A stretch of DNA of 24,154 bases from an uncultured Eubacteriales bacterium (GTDB taxonomy: Bacteria > Bacillota > Clostridia > Oscillospirales > Acutalibacteraceae), in assembly GCA_934486895.1 (NCBI GenBank), contig CAKSQZ010000022.1, positions 1-24,154 of the forward strand, given 5' to 3'. The notes under the pieces are model-generated. The model worked only from the letters and a program-made list of their open reading frames with translations. It did no database searches and was not told the DNA's origin. Below are positions 15,130-23,530 of this stretch, piece after piece (positions within the stretch are counted from its first letter, which is position 1; each line of letters begins with the position of its first letter). The position numbers were made by a program, and so were the translations under genes.

Positions 15130-15705
15130 ATGAATAGTTTTTTCGCATTTATTTCGCGCATGAAATTCATCAACAGATGGGCTTTGATGCGTAATACTTC
15201 GAGTGAAAATCTCAGCATGCATTCGCATGAGGTCGCTGTTATTGCCCATGCGCTCGCGGTTATAGGCAACCGCCGGCTCTCACGCGGTTATGATGCTGAT
15301 AAAGCCGCTGTTATTGCTCTTTATCACGATGCATCTGAAATTCTGACCGGTGATATGCCGACTCCGGTTAAGTATCACAATGCTGTTTTAAAAGGCGCTT
15401 ACAAATCGCTTGAAAATTCGGCAAACGAACGGTTGCTTGAAATGCTTCCCGAGGATATGAGAGCGGATTATGAGCCGATTTTCAAACACGCCGACAATGA
15501 ACTTTTGAAGCTTGTCAAGGCGGCAGACAAGATCTCTGCGCTCATTAAATGTGCGGAAGAGCACAAGATGGGTAACGGCGAATTTGACAGCGCATATCGC
15601 GCGATTGAGCGTACGATAGCCGATCTTGACTGCGAAGAAGCTGAGATTTTTATGGCGGAGTTTTTTGATTCCTACAGCAAAACACTCGATGAACTGAATA
15701 TTTAA
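15130..15705 (+). CDS. yfbR: 5'-deoxynucleotidase, YfbR-like HD protein
   Basis: YfbR removes phosphate from deoxynucleoside 5'-monophosphates and helps balance dNTP pools. The 191-residue protein aligns closely with E. coli YfbR: FFAFISRMKFINRWALMRN, then histidine H31 in the SMHSHEVAVIAHAL segment, the HD pair H66-D67 in LYHDASEILTGDMPTPVKY, and D133 in KAADKISAL. These are the metal ligands of the HD domain. I chose the ATG at 15130, which matches family N-termini; the open frame extends upstream inside the kinase-like gene but that part is a shadow. No strong ribosome site is seen, so coupling to the upstream gene 7 bp away is likely. Confidence 0.94.
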   Translation: MNSFFAFISRMKFINRWALMRNTSSENLSMHSHEVAVIAHALAVIGNRRLSRGYDADKAAVIALYHDASEILTGDMPTPVKYHNAVLKGAYKSLENSANERLLEMLPEDMRADYEPIFKHADNELLKLVKAADKISALIKCAEEHKMGNGEFDSAYRAIERTIADLDCEEAEIFMAEFFDSYSKTLDELNI

Positions 15706-15712
15706 AGACAAA

Positions 15713-15745
15713 ACGCTTTTGATAAGAAAATTCAAAAGCGTTTTT
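15713..15745 (+). terminator. Rho-independent terminator after yfbR
   Basis: ACGCTTTTGA (15713-15722) pairs perfectly with TCAAAAGCGT (15732-15741), followed by a T-run with the last stem base (15741-15745). It closes the yebC-to-yfbR unit. Confidence 0.9.
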
Positions 15746-15847
15746 ATTATCAAAACTCTTGCTCTGAAAACCGATTTATATTATAATTAAAATAAATTTG
15801 TTCGCAAGCTTTGTTCCGAATTAAATTTAATATTATTGTTTTATGGG

Positions 15848-15876
15848 TTGACAAACTTGATTTATTGTGTTATCAT
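15848..15876 (+). promoter_or_regulatory. Promoter of the histidine operon
   Basis: Perfect TTGACA (15848-15853), 17-bp spacer, TATCAT (15871-15876). Transcription would start near 15883, leaving only about 25 nt before the hisZ ATG. There is therefore no room for a T-box(His) leader in this transcript. The 100 bp upstream are A/T-rich and hold no gene. Confidence 0.8.
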
Positions 15877-15908
15877 AGTAGCACGCTAAAGTGTATGGAG
15901 GTTACGGC

Positions 15909-17102
15909 ATGAAAAACAGCAAGATAACTCCGAAAGGATTCGGGGATTACCTTTTTGAAGAAAGTACCGCTCAAAACGAGATCGAAAAAAGGCTGAACAG
16001 CCTGTTTTACAAGAAAGGCTATCACCCTGTTGTGACGCCTGCACTCGAGTATCTCGATGTTTTTACGGCTGACGGTGAGGTCATTCCGATTGAGCGTGTT
16101 TATAAGCTTGTATCGAGCGACGGCAGGTTGCTCGCACTCAGACCGGATATAACTCTGCCTATCGCTCGGCTTGCGGCAACAAGACTTCAAAATCAAACTC
16201 CGCCTTATCGCCTTTGCTATACAGAAAAGGTCTTTAAAATAAATCCGCATATGAATGGCAGACGCGACGAATGCACGCAGTCGGGTGTTGAACTTTTGGG
16301 TGCAGGCGGAAAACGCGCCGACCTTGAGATAATTATGACAGCGGCGAGAGCGCTCAGCGTTTGCGGTGCGACGGACTACAAGATCGAGATCGGACACGCG
16401 GGATTCTTTAAGTCGCTTATCCGCACACTCGGAACAGACGATGAAACGACCGAGCGGATCCGTTCGCTGATCGAAATGAAAAACTATGTTGAGCTTGACG
16501 AATTATTAAGCCCGATGAAAGGCAACCGAGCCGCCGAAACGATAATGAAACTGCCGCGGCTGTTCGGCTCAAAGGATGTTTTAAACGAGGCATACGGGCT
16601 TTGCGGCGGTATCGGAAGCGAATCGCTCGACTATGTAGGCGAGCTTCTCAGAGAGCTTGAAAACACCGATATTGCAAAGCATATCTCGCTTGATCTCGGA
16701 CTTGTACACAGCAACAACTACTACACGGGCATACTGCTCAGAGGTTATTTAGAGGGGTCGGGTATCACTGTTTTGACAGGCGGCAGATACGATGATATGC
16801 TCTCGCACTTCGGAATGGATTTGCCGGCTATCGGCTTTGCTGTGCAAAACGACGAGATGGCAAAGCTTTTAGTCGAAAGCAAAAAAGCGGCTGTGCCGGC
16901 TCCCGATATTATCGTTTTTGCCGAAAACGGCTTTGAGACAAAAGCACTTTACTATTGCGAAAAGTGTGCAAATGACGGTTTGATCGCCGAAAACAGTGTG
17001 TTTGACACGCTCGGTCAAACAAAGGAATATGCGCTTCGCCGCGGTATTAATAAGCTTGCTGTCTGTTCGGACACTGTTACGCTGACGGAGGTTTCAAAAT
17101 GA
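15909..17102 (+). CDS. hisZ: ATP phosphoribosyltransferase regulatory subunit
   Basis: HisZ is a histidyl-tRNA synthetase-like protein without aminoacylation activity. It joins short-form HisG to form the ATP phosphoribosyltransferase that starts histidine synthesis. The 397-residue protein starts ITPKGFGDYLFEES and shows class II synthetase-like segments: LALRPDITLPIARLAATR, YRLCYTEKVFKIN, QSGVELLGA, SLDLGLVHSNNYYTGILLRGY and LTGGRYDDML. I chose the ATG at 15909 because GGAGG lies 7 nt upstream; a GTG at 15891 is in frame but precedes that site. The short hisG next door supports HisZ rather than HisS. It overlaps hisG by 4 bp. Confidence 0.95.
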   Translation: MKNSKITPKGFGDYLFEESTAQNEIEKRLNSLFYKKGYHPVVTPALEYLDVFTADGEVIPIERVYKLVSSDGRLLALRPDITLPIARLAATRLQNQTPPYRLCYTEKVFKINPHMNGRRDECTQSGVELLGAGGKRADLEIIMTAARALSVCGATDYKIEIGHAGFFKSLIRTLGTDDETTERIRSLIEMKNYVELDELLSPMKGNRAAETIMKLPRLFGSKDVLNEAYGLCGGIGSESLDYVGELLRELENTDIAKHISLDLGLVHSNNYYTGILLRGYLEGSGITVLTGGRYDDMLSHFGMDLPAIGFAVQNDEMAKLLVESKKAAVPAPDIIVFAENGFETKALYYCEKCANDGLIAENSVFDTLGQTKEYALRRGINKLAVCSDTVTLTEVSK

Positions 17103-17728
17103 GAAAGATACGCATTGCCCTCACCAAGGGCAGACTTGAAAAAAACTCGGTCGGGCTGTTCAAAAAAATGGGGCTTGACACCGAGGCACTCGAAAACAAA
17201 GGCAGAAAGCTGATATTGCCTGTAGGGGACGATTATGAAGCGGTGCTTGCGAAAGCCGCCGATGTTATAACTTATGTTGAACGCGGAGTTTGCGATATAG
17301 GCGTTGTCGGAAAGGACACTATAGCGGAATATCCGGGCGAATACTATGAGGTGCTTGATCTCGGTATCGGCAAGTGCAGATTTGCGCTTGCGGCAAAAGC
17401 GGGAGAGGACTTTTTCTCAGGTCATAACGCCAAAACTATTGCGAGCAAATATCCGCGCGTGGCACGCTCGTTTTTCGATAAAAAGGGGCTTGATGTTCAG
17501 ATAATCAAAATTGAGGGTTCGGTTGAGCTCGCTCCCCTGCTCGAGCTTGCGGATGGCATTGTAGATATTGTTGAAACCGGAACGACGCTCAAGGAAAACG
17601 GACTTTGCGTTGTCTGCGATATCATGCCCGTTTCGGCAAGAGTTATTGTAAATGTTGCGGCACTGAAAATGAGAAAAGCCGAGATAGAAGAGTTTTTATC
17701 GGGACTTGAAAAAGCGGCTGCAGAATGA
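17099..17728 (+). CDS. hisG: ATP phosphoribosyltransferase catalytic subunit, short form
   Basis: HisG condenses ATP and PRPP to phosphoribosyl-ATP, the first step of histidine synthesis. At 209 residues it is the short form, lacking the C-terminal regulatory domain of about 80 residues, and so depends on HisZ. Family features: RIALTKGRLEKNSVGLFKKMG at the N-terminus, the GVCDIGVVGKDTI segment, and the PRPP-binding DGIVDIVETGTTLKENGL. The ATG overlaps the hisZ stop (ATGA), with GGAGG upstream. Confidence 0.97.
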   Translation: MRKIRIALTKGRLEKNSVGLFKKMGLDTEALENKGRKLILPVGDDYEAVLAKAADVITYVERGVCDIGVVGKDTIAEYPGEYYEVLDLGIGKCRFALAAKAGEDFFSGHNAKTIASKYPRVARSFFDKKGLDVQIIKIEGSVELAPLLELADGIVDIVETGTTLKENGLCVVCDIMPVSARVIVNVAALKMRKAEIEEFLSGLEKAAAE

Positions 17729-17752
17729 TAAAATCTATTTGGGAGTGTGTTT

Positions 17753-19048
17753 TTGAAAATGGTTAAGATAATCAGATCGAGCGACGGCTCGGATATTGAA
17801 TTTTTTAATAGAATACGCAGCAGAGGCGAATCGACCGACCGCAAGGTCACAGCTATTGTAGGTGACATTATAAGTGATGTCCGCGAGAACGGCGACAGCG
17901 CTGTTAAAAAATACACCTCGCAGTTTGACTGTGCCGAGCCTGCCTGCTACCGTGTGCCGGACGAATGGCTGGACGACGCTTTGAACAAATGCGATAAAGA
18001 GTTTTTATCATCGCTCGAAAAGGCGGCGGAAAACATAAGGGCATTTCACAAAAATCAGCTTCCGCACGGCTTTGAGATGAAAGATGAGAACGGTTCTCTG
18101 CTCGGTCAGATCGTGCGGGCGCTCGAATGTGTCGGAATTTATGTTCCGGGCGGCACTGCGGCTTATCCGTCGAGTGTGCTGATGAACGCTATTCCCGCGA
18201 AGATCGCAGGGGTGGAAAAAATCATCATGGTGACCCCGCCGCCTAAAGACGGCTCTTTGAACTATGATATTCTTGCCGCGGCGAAGGTCGCGGGAGTAGA
18301 TGAGGTTTTCCTCTGCGGCGGCGCACAGGCTGTCGCGGCGCTCGCTTTCGGCACGGACGAGATCCAAAAAGCAGATAAGATAGTCGGTCCGGGCAACATT
18401 TTTGTTGCGACCGCCAAGAAACTGCTTTTCGGAATTGTTGATATCGATATGATCGCAGGGCCGAGCGAGATACTCATTGTCGCGGACAGGAGTGCCGACG
18501 CAAAATATCTTGCCGCGGATATGATGTCGCAGGCTGAGCACGACAGGCTTGCAAGCGCAATTTTGATAACGACCGACGAAAAGCTCGCAAACGATACTTT
18601 ATCAGAGCTTGAACGGCAGTCGGCGGCTTTAAGCCGAAAGGATATTATCGATGAATCACTCGAGAATTACGGCGCGATAATCGTCTGCGATGATATTGAC
18701 TATGCACTGAGGCTTGCCGATAAATTTGCGCCGGAGCATTTGGAACTTTGTGTTGAAGACCCGATGGCTGCACTGAAAAAGATCAAAAACGCCGGTTCGG
18801 TATTCCTCGGCAACAACTCGCCCGAACCGCTCGGAGATTATTTTGCCGGCCCTAATCATGTGCTGCCGACTTCCGGCACAGCGAGATTTTTCTCGCCGCT
18901 CTCGGTAGACGAGTTTATAAAGAAGATGCAATATATCAACTACTCAGAGCAGTCGCTCAAGGCGGCGGCAGACGATGTTATTCGCCTTGCAAACGCCGAG
19001 GGACTCACCGCTCATGCGAATTCCATTATCGTCAGAAAGGACGGTTGA
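17753..19048 (+). CDS. hisD: Histidinol dehydrogenase
   Basis: HisD oxidises histidinol to histidine in two NAD+-dependent steps with a zinc ion. The protein (431 residues from the chosen start) has GIYVPGGTAAYPSSVLMNAIPA, IVGPGNIFVATAKKLLFG, IDMIAGPSEILIVAD, SQAEHD (zinc/catalytic region) and GPNHVLPTSGTARFFSPL. The start is uncertain. GGGAG at 17741-17745 best fits a TTG at 17753 (7 nt); a GTG at 17747 is too close and an ATG at 17759 is 13 nt away. It follows hisG by 24 bp. Confidence 0.96.
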   Translation: MKMVKIIRSSDGSDIEFFNRIRSRGESTDRKVTAIVGDIISDVRENGDSAVKKYTSQFDCAEPACYRVPDEWLDDALNKCDKEFLSSLEKAAENIRAFHKNQLPHGFEMKDENGSLLGQIVRALECVGIYVPGGTAAYPSSVLMNAIPAKIAGVEKIIMVTPPPKDGSLNYDILAAAKVAGVDEVFLCGGAQAVAALAFGTDEIQKADKIVGPGNIFVATAKKLLFGIVDIDMIAGPSEILIVADRSADAKYLAADMMSQAEHDRLASAILITTDEKLANDTLSELERQSAALSRKDIIDESLENYGAIIVCDDIDYALRLADKFAPEHLELCVEDPMAALKKIKNAGSVFLGNNSPEPLGDYFAGPNHVLPTSGTARFFSPLSVDEFIKKMQYINYSEQSLKAAADDVIRLANAEGLTAHANSIIVRKDG

Positions 19049-19050
19049 CG

Positions 19051-20097
19051 ATGTATTCCCTGCCACGAAAGCTTCAGAATATGACGCCGTATACTCCGCA
19101 CACCGAGTATTTTCCAATTCGGCTTGATGCGAACGAATCGCCGTTTTTGCCGAGCGAAACGGCTAAAGCGAAGATCAAAGCGGCGATAGACGATATTGAA
19201 TTCGACCGCTATCCCGATCCCGCCGCAAAAAACATAAGGGAAAGCTACGCCGAGCTTTACGGTATCGATCCTGATCTGCTTGTCGCTTCAAACGGGTCGG
19301 ACGAGATAATCTCGGTTATTATAAACGCTTTTTGCGATGCGGGCGAGTCGGTCTGCGTTATTGAGCCGGATTTTTCGATGTACCGCTTTTATGCAGAGGT
19401 TTGCGGACTGAATGTTATATCGATCAAAAAGAAAGATTTTGTGATCGACCCCGATGAAGTTATCAAAACCGCAAACGAATCGAACGCACAGCTTCTTATC
19501 TTCTCAAATCCGTGCAATCCGACATCTGTCGGACTTGACCGCGACAGTGTCAGGCGAATTATTAAAAATGTTCGGTGTCTTGTTGTGCTGGATGAAGCGT
19601 ATATGGACTTTTATGATCAGTCGCTGATGAATGAAGTTGAAGACTACGACAATTTGATGATACTTCGCACCTGCTCGAAAATGCTCGGACTTGCCGCACT
19701 GAGAGTCGGTATCACCGTTTCAAACAAGCGGCTTGTGAGTGTGCTGAACACTGTCCGCTCGCCATACAACGTAAACACGGTATCGGCAAAGGCCGCAAGC
19801 ATTATTCTAAATGATAAAGAGTATATCCGCTCGGCGAACAGACAGCTGATCGAACTCCGCGATCGACTTTATGAGGGTGTCAAAAAAGCAGTGCCGAATG
19901 AATGCAGGGTGATAAAGCCATGCACGAATTTTGTGACTGTTGTTACCGACAAGGCAAAAGATATCTATGAATTTTTAAAGACAAAAGGTGTGCTTATCCG
20001 CTGTTTTGACGGATTTATTCGTATAACCGCAGGCACTGCGGATGAAAATAACGCCGTTGTTTCGGCACTGGAGGAGTTTTTTTATGAGAACCGCTGA
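19051..20097 (+). CDS. hisC: Histidinol-phosphate aminotransferase
   Basis: HisC is a PLP enzyme that converts imidazole-acetol phosphate and glutamate to histidinol phosphate. The 348-residue protein (from ATG 19051) has RLDANESPFLP (24-34), DRYPDP, SNGSDEII (80-87), FSNPCNPTSVG, VVLDEAY and the PLP lysine K210 in RTCSKMLGLAALRVG. The ATG has AAAGGA 9 nt upstream. A TTG at 19045 overlapping the hisD stop is an alternative. The 3' end overlaps hisB by 14 bp. Confidence 0.95.
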   Translation: MYSLPRKLQNMTPYTPHTEYFPIRLDANESPFLPSETAKAKIKAAIDDIEFDRYPDPAAKNIRESYAELYGIDPDLLVASNGSDEIISVIINAFCDAGESVCVIEPDFSMYRFYAEVCGLNVISIKKKDFVIDPDEVIKTANESNAQLLIFSNPCNPTSVGLDRDSVRRIIKNVRCLVVLDEAYMDFYDQSLMNEVEDYDNLMILRTCSKMLGLAALRVGITVSNKRLVSVLNTVRSPYNVNTVSAKAASIILNDKEYIRSANRQLIELRDRLYEGVKKAVPNECRVIKPCTNFVTVVTDKAKDIYEFLKTKGVLIRCFDGFIRITAGTADENNAVVSALEEFFYENR

Positions 20098-20656
20098 GAT
20101 CACCAGAACAACCAAGGAAACAGATATTTCGGTGTTGCTTTGCCTTGACGGCGGAGAGATAAATATCGACACGGGGATAGGATTTTTCGATCATATGCTC
20201 ACAGCCCTTGCGAAACATTCGGGATTCGGGCTGACTCTTAAAACCAAAGGTGATCTTTTTGTTGATTGCCACCACACAATTGAGGACACCGGAATTGCGC
20301 TCGGTCAGGCTGTGGCTGCGGCTCTCGGAGATAAGTCGGGTATTGCAAGATACGGAAGCGCTTATATTCCGATGGACGAAGCGCTTTGCTTTTGCTCGCT
20401 CGATATTTCAAACCGCCCGTTTTTAGTGTTTGACGCTATGTTTCAAAATCAGGCGTGCGGCGGATATGACTGCTGTATGACTGAGGAGTTTATGCGCGCG
20501 CTTGCACTCAACGCAGGGATAACACTGCATTTGAAATGTCTTTACGGCGTAAATGATCACCACAAGATCGAGGGACTTTTCAAGGCGCTGGCTCATGCAC
20601 TGAAAGCTGCTGTGACACCGCAGGACGGCACGCTCAGCACAAAGGGCTCGCTTTGA
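20084..20656 (+). CDS. hisB: Imidazoleglycerol-phosphate dehydratase
   Basis: HisB dehydrates imidazole-glycerol phosphate to imidazole-acetol phosphate using manganese. The 190-residue single-domain protein (no phosphatase domain) has the repeated metal-binding histidine motifs GFFDHMLTALAKH, DCHHTIEDTGIALGQA and NDHHKIEGLFKALAHAL, all present. The start is the ATG at 20084 behind GGAGGAG, inside the end of hisC; the open frame continues upstream only as a shadow. A hisH gene usually follows hisB but does not here; hisA comes next. Confidence 0.96.
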   Translation: MRTAEITRTTKETDISVLLCLDGGEINIDTGIGFFDHMLTALAKHSGFGLTLKTKGDLFVDCHHTIEDTGIALGQAVAAALGDKSGIARYGSAYIPMDEALCFCSLDISNRPFLVFDAMFQNQACGGYDCCMTEEFMRALALNAGITLHLKCLYGVNDHHKIEGLFKALAHALKAAVTPQDGTLSTKGSL

Positions 20657-20675
20657 GATAATGAAAGGACAGACT

Positions 20676-21398
20676 ATGATAATTCTACCTGCGATAGATA
20701 TTAAGGACGGTAACTGCGTTCGGTTGACAAAGGGCGATTTCGGCACTGTTTGCAAGGTTGCGGAAAATGCGCTTGAAACGGCGATTTCATTTAAGAATGC
20801 GGGTGCAAAATGGCTGCATACCGTCGATCTCGACGGCGCTAAGGACGCATCTCCCAAAAACCACGGCATTATCTGTGAGCTTGCTCAAAAAAGCGGACTC
20901 AAGGTTGAAGTCGGCGGCGGTATCAGGGATATGAAAACAGTCGAATTTTATCTTGAGCGAGGGATCAGTCGGGTGATACTCGGATCGGCGGCTATAAAAG
21001 ATCCCGATTTCGTCAAAGAGGCGGTTTCGAAATACGGCGGCATGATTGCTGTCGGTATCGACGCAATGAACGAATATGCCGCTGCCGAGGGGTGGATAGA
21101 CGGCTCGAAGATACATTACATCGACCTTGCAAAGCGAATGGAGGATATCGGCGTCGGGACGATAATCTACACCGATATCAACCGCGACGGCACGCTCAGC
21201 GGCCCGAACACAGAGCAGCTTTCAAGGCTCTGCGAGGCTGTCGGCTGCGATATAATCGCATCGGGCGGTATCAATGATATAAACGACATAAAAAAGCTTT
21301 TGAAAATAGGTATGCACGGAGCTATTTGCGGAAAGTCTATATACAAAGGAACGCTTTCGCTTAAAGACGCAATATCTGTCGGAGGTGATCAGCTTTGA
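20676..21398 (+). CDS. hisA: ProFAR isomerase
   Basis: HisA performs the Amadori-type isomerisation of ProFAR to PRFAR on a TIM barrel. The 240-residue protein starts IILPAIDIKDGNCVRLTKGDF and has EVGGGIRDMKTVEFYLERG and TDINRDGTLSGPN. ASGGINDINDIKKLL and the final phosphate-binding GAICGKSIYKGTLSL complete it. This is HisA rather than HisF: the N-terminal catalytic Asp lies in PAIDIKDG, and the HisF-type CLDVKDGRVVKG motif is absent. The ATG at 20676 has AAAGGA 6 nt upstream; the ATG at 20661 precedes that site. The stop overlaps hisI. Confidence 0.95.
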   Translation: MIILPAIDIKDGNCVRLTKGDFGTVCKVAENALETAISFKNAGAKWLHTVDLDGAKDASPKNHGIICELAQKSGLKVEVGGGIRDMKTVEFYLERGISRVILGSAAIKDPDFVKEAVSKYGGMIAVGIDAMNEYAAAEGWIDGSKIHYIDLAKRMEDIGVGTIIYTDINRDGTLSGPNTEQLSRLCEAVGCDIIASGGINDINDIKKLLKIGMHGAICGKSIYKGTLSLKDAISVGGDQL

Positions 21399-21724
21399 CA
21401 CAGCTTGACAAGTTTTTTGAGAAGGGGGAGCTTATTCCGGCTATTGTGCAGGAATACGGCACGAAAGAAGTGCTTATGCTCGCATATATGAACCGCGAAT
21501 CGCTGGGCCGCTCGCTCGAGAGCGGCTACACATGGTTTTGGAGCAGATCAAGGCAACAGCTTTGGAACAAAGGTGCTACCTCCGGGCATCTTCAGAAGAT
21601 AAAGACCATAGATTACGACTGCGACTGCGATACATTGCTTGTTACGGTTGAGCAGACGGGAGCCGCCTGCCACACGGGAAATCACAGTTGCTTTTACCGC
21701 ACGCTATATAAAGAAGGAGAATAA
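21395..21724 (+). CDS. hisI: Phosphoribosyl-AMP cyclohydrolase
   Basis: HisI opens the adenine ring of phosphoribosyl-AMP with zinc. The 109-residue stand-alone enzyme has the family core: LMLAYMNRESLGRSLESG, TWFWSRSRQQLWNKGATSGH, the metal-binding DYDCDCDTLL and GAACHTGNHSCFYR. The start codon is TTG at 21395, overlapping the hisA stop. It is set by a perfect GGAGGTGA ribosome site (21381-21388) 6 nt upstream. In many bacteria HisI and HisE are fused; here they are separate neighbours. Confidence 0.96.
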   Translation: MTQLDKFFEKGELIPAIVQEYGTKEVLMLAYMNRESLGRSLESGYTWFWSRSRQQLWNKGATSGHLQKIKTIDYDCDCDTLLVTVEQTGAACHTGNHSCFYRTLYKEGE

Positions 21725-21727
21725 AAA

Positions 21728-22051
21728 ATGGACGCATTACAGGCATTATATCAGACAGTGCTTTCACGCAAAAGCGAGAAAGCCGAGAACTCATACACCT
21801 GCTATCTTTTCGAGCAGGGACTCGACAAAATACTCAAAAAATGCGGCGAAGAGTGCAGCGAGACTATTATCGCCGCTAAAAACGGCGATAACCGCGAGCT
21901 GGTACTTGAGCTTTCTGATCTTATGTATCATCTGACCGTGCTTATGGTCGAACAGGGTGTTTCGGTGGATGAGCTTTACGCCGAGCTTGAAAAACGAAGC
22001 GGCAAAACGGGAAATCTTAAAAAGTTCCACACTGTGGATAAAAACTCGTAA
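21728..22051 (+). CDS. hisE: Phosphoribosyl-ATP pyrophosphohydrolase
   Basis: HisE hydrolyses phosphoribosyl-ATP to phosphoribosyl-AMP, the second step of the pathway. The 107-residue all-helical protein has the MazG-like metal motif KKCGEECSETIIAAKNGD followed by ELSDLMYHLTVLM, both typical. AAGGAG lies 7 nt before the ATG. It begins 3 bp after hisI and is followed 3 bp later by the phospholipase-family gene, so this is the end of the histidine genes but probably not of the transcript. Confidence 0.95.
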   Translation: MDALQALYQTVLSRKSEKAENSYTCYLFEQGLDKILKKCGEECSETIIAAKNGDNRELVLELSDLMYHLTVLMVEQGVSVDELYAELEKRSGKTGNLKKFHTVDKNS

Positions 22052-22054
22052 GCT

Positions 22055-22966
22055 ATGCCGGCTCAGATAACACATTTTCTTCATGCGACGGAATCGGTTC
22101 CGAAAAACGCCGAAAATGATAAATATAAAGACGCTGTTTCGCTCGGCGCGATAGGACCTGATTTTTTATACTATTATAAAATGCTCAGCACAAGCGGCAG
22201 AAGTGTGAGAAATATCGGAACGGCACTTCACTCTGTCGGCACGGATAAAATGTTCGGCGCTTTTTGCGAATATTTAAATCGGCACCCGAACGATACAGCG
22301 GCAAAGTATTTTACCTACGGCTTTGCCTGTCATTTTGCGCTCGATCAGACAACGCACCCTTATGTCTACTTTGTGCAGGACCATATTATCAAAGCGGAGA
22401 ATTTCCGCAAAAACCCGATCTACAAGCATGTTCTGATCGAACATTCGCTCGATGTTATCATGGTGCGCGACAAGATGGGAATAACCGCAGGAAAATTTGG
22501 GCTGAAAAACTGTGTTCCGCTTGACAGCAGCGAGATCTTCGGCTCCGTTGTCGGAATCATGACATTTGTTATAAATCGTCTTTTCTCCGATGATGAGTTC
22601 ACCGAAAAGCAGTGCGAGAAGGCATATCGTGACTGCCGAAAATATCTACGCCTTGCAACCGACAAAACGGGAATAAAGCGTTTTCTTGTGCGTATCGCGG
22701 AAACGATCTGCCTTATGAGGGGAACGGTTTCAAACTTTATTCATCCGTTTATGGAGGACGGGGTCTGGGACTATTCGAACTACGAAAAGGCAGATTGGAC
22801 GGACAACGACGGTAACACCCGCGATGACAGCTTTTTCGAGCTTTACGAAAAATCGAAAACACGGGCGGCGGAAATTATCGGCGAGATCGATACTGCGGCG
22901 GCAGGCGGTGTGTTTGCCGATGAATACCCGCACCATAACATGAAAGGAATACTTGAAAATGAATGA
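22055..22966 (+). CDS. Zinc-dependent phospholipase C family protein
   Basis: A 303-residue protein resembling the zinc-dependent phospholipase C/S1-P1-like family. It has potential metal-binding residues spaced along the chain: ITHFLHA (5-11), GAIGPDFLYYY, LHSVGTDKMF, and YGFACHFALDQTTHPYVYFV with two histidines. No signal peptide is visible, unlike the secreted toxin-type enzymes, so it probably acts in the cytoplasm and its substrate is unknown. Similar signal-less family members seem frequent in gut Clostridia. It is tucked between hisE (3-bp gap) and luxS (8-bp overlap), which implies co-transcription. The ribosome site is weak. Confidence 0.82.
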   Translation: MPAQITHFLHATESVPKNAENDKYKDAVSLGAIGPDFLYYYKMLSTSGRSVRNIGTALHSVGTDKMFGAFCEYLNRHPNDTAAKYFTYGFACHFALDQTTHPYVYFVQDHIIKAENFRKNPIYKHVLIEHSLDVIMVRDKMGITAGKFGLKNCVPLDSSEIFGSVVGIMTFVINRLFSDDEFTEKQCEKAYRDCRKYLRLATDKTGIKRFLVRIAETICLMRGTVSNFIHPFMEDGVWDYSNYEKADWTDNDGNTRDDSFFELYEKSKTRAAEIIGEIDTAAAGGVFADEYPHHNMKGILENE

Positions 22967-23420
22967 GCTTAAAAAAATAGCGAGCTTTCAGGTGGATCAC
23001 ACAAAGCTTTATCCCGGTGTGTATATCTCGCGAGTTGATCACGATATTGTGACATACGATATAAGGCTCAAAAAACCGAACTGCGGAAGCTATCTTGAAG
23101 TGCCCGCTCTCCACACGATCGAGCATCTTTTTGCAACTTATGCAAGAAGCTGCGAATTTCAAAACAATGTTATTTATTTCGGCCCGATGGGCTGCCGCAC
23201 CGGTTTTTATCTTCTCACCAAGGATCTGCCCGACAGCGACGCCGTTAAGATGATAAAGGATGCCTTTGCGTTTATCGCGGAATATGAGGGCGAAATCCCC
23301 GGCGCAAGCGCGGTCGAATGCGGAAATTATCTTGAACACGACCTTAAAAACGCAAAAAGAGAAGCGGCGGATTTTAATGAAATTTTGGAAAAAGTTTTCC
23401 CCGACACACTGAATTATTGA
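22959..23420 (+). CDS. luxS: S-ribosylhomocysteine lyase
   Basis: LuxS splits S-ribosylhomocysteine to homocysteine and DPD, the precursor of autoinducer-2, recycling SAM-derived waste. The 153-residue protein carries the iron site HTIEH (about residues 52-56), the catalytic MGCRTGFYL, and ECGNYLEHDL near the C-terminus, as in canonical LuxS. The start ATG (22959) lies within the end of the upstream gene with AAAGGA 10 nt before it; a TTG two codons upstream is an alternative. A strong terminator follows. No pfs/mtnN gene, its usual metabolic partner, is in the window. Confidence 0.97.
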   Translation: MNELKKIASFQVDHTKLYPGVYISRVDHDIVTYDIRLKKPNCGSYLEVPALHTIEHLFATYARSCEFQNNVIYFGPMGCRTGFYLLTKDLPDSDAVKMIKDAFAFIAEYEGEIPGASAVECGNYLEHDLKNAKREAADFNEILEKVFPDTLNY

Positions 23421-23447
23421 TGCTTTTGTGAAAAATATATGATTTTG

Positions 23448-23478
23448 AACAGCGTATTTTAGTTAATACGCTGTTTTT
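23448..23478 (+). terminator. Rho-independent terminator after luxS
   Basis: AACAGCGTATT (23448-23458) pairs perfectly with AATACGCTGTT (23465-23475), an 11-bp stem with a 6-nt loop, ending in a T-run to 23478. It ends the his-luxS transcript. Confidence 0.93.
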
Positions 23479-23490
23479 AGTTTAAAAAGG

Positions 23491-23519
23491 TTGCATTTTT
23501 GTAACAATAGTGCTATAAT
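23491..23519 (+). promoter_or_regulatory. Promoter of the last gene
   Basis: TTGCAT (23491-23496), 17-bp spacer, TATAAT (23514-23519). Transcription would start near 23526, about 55 nt before the ATG. Confidence 0.7.
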
Positions 23520-23530
23520 CTCAAACATAG

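Noticed and set aside
15877..15908. T-box(His) leader before hisZ
   Set aside because: The leader is only about 25 nt and contains no T-box consensus.
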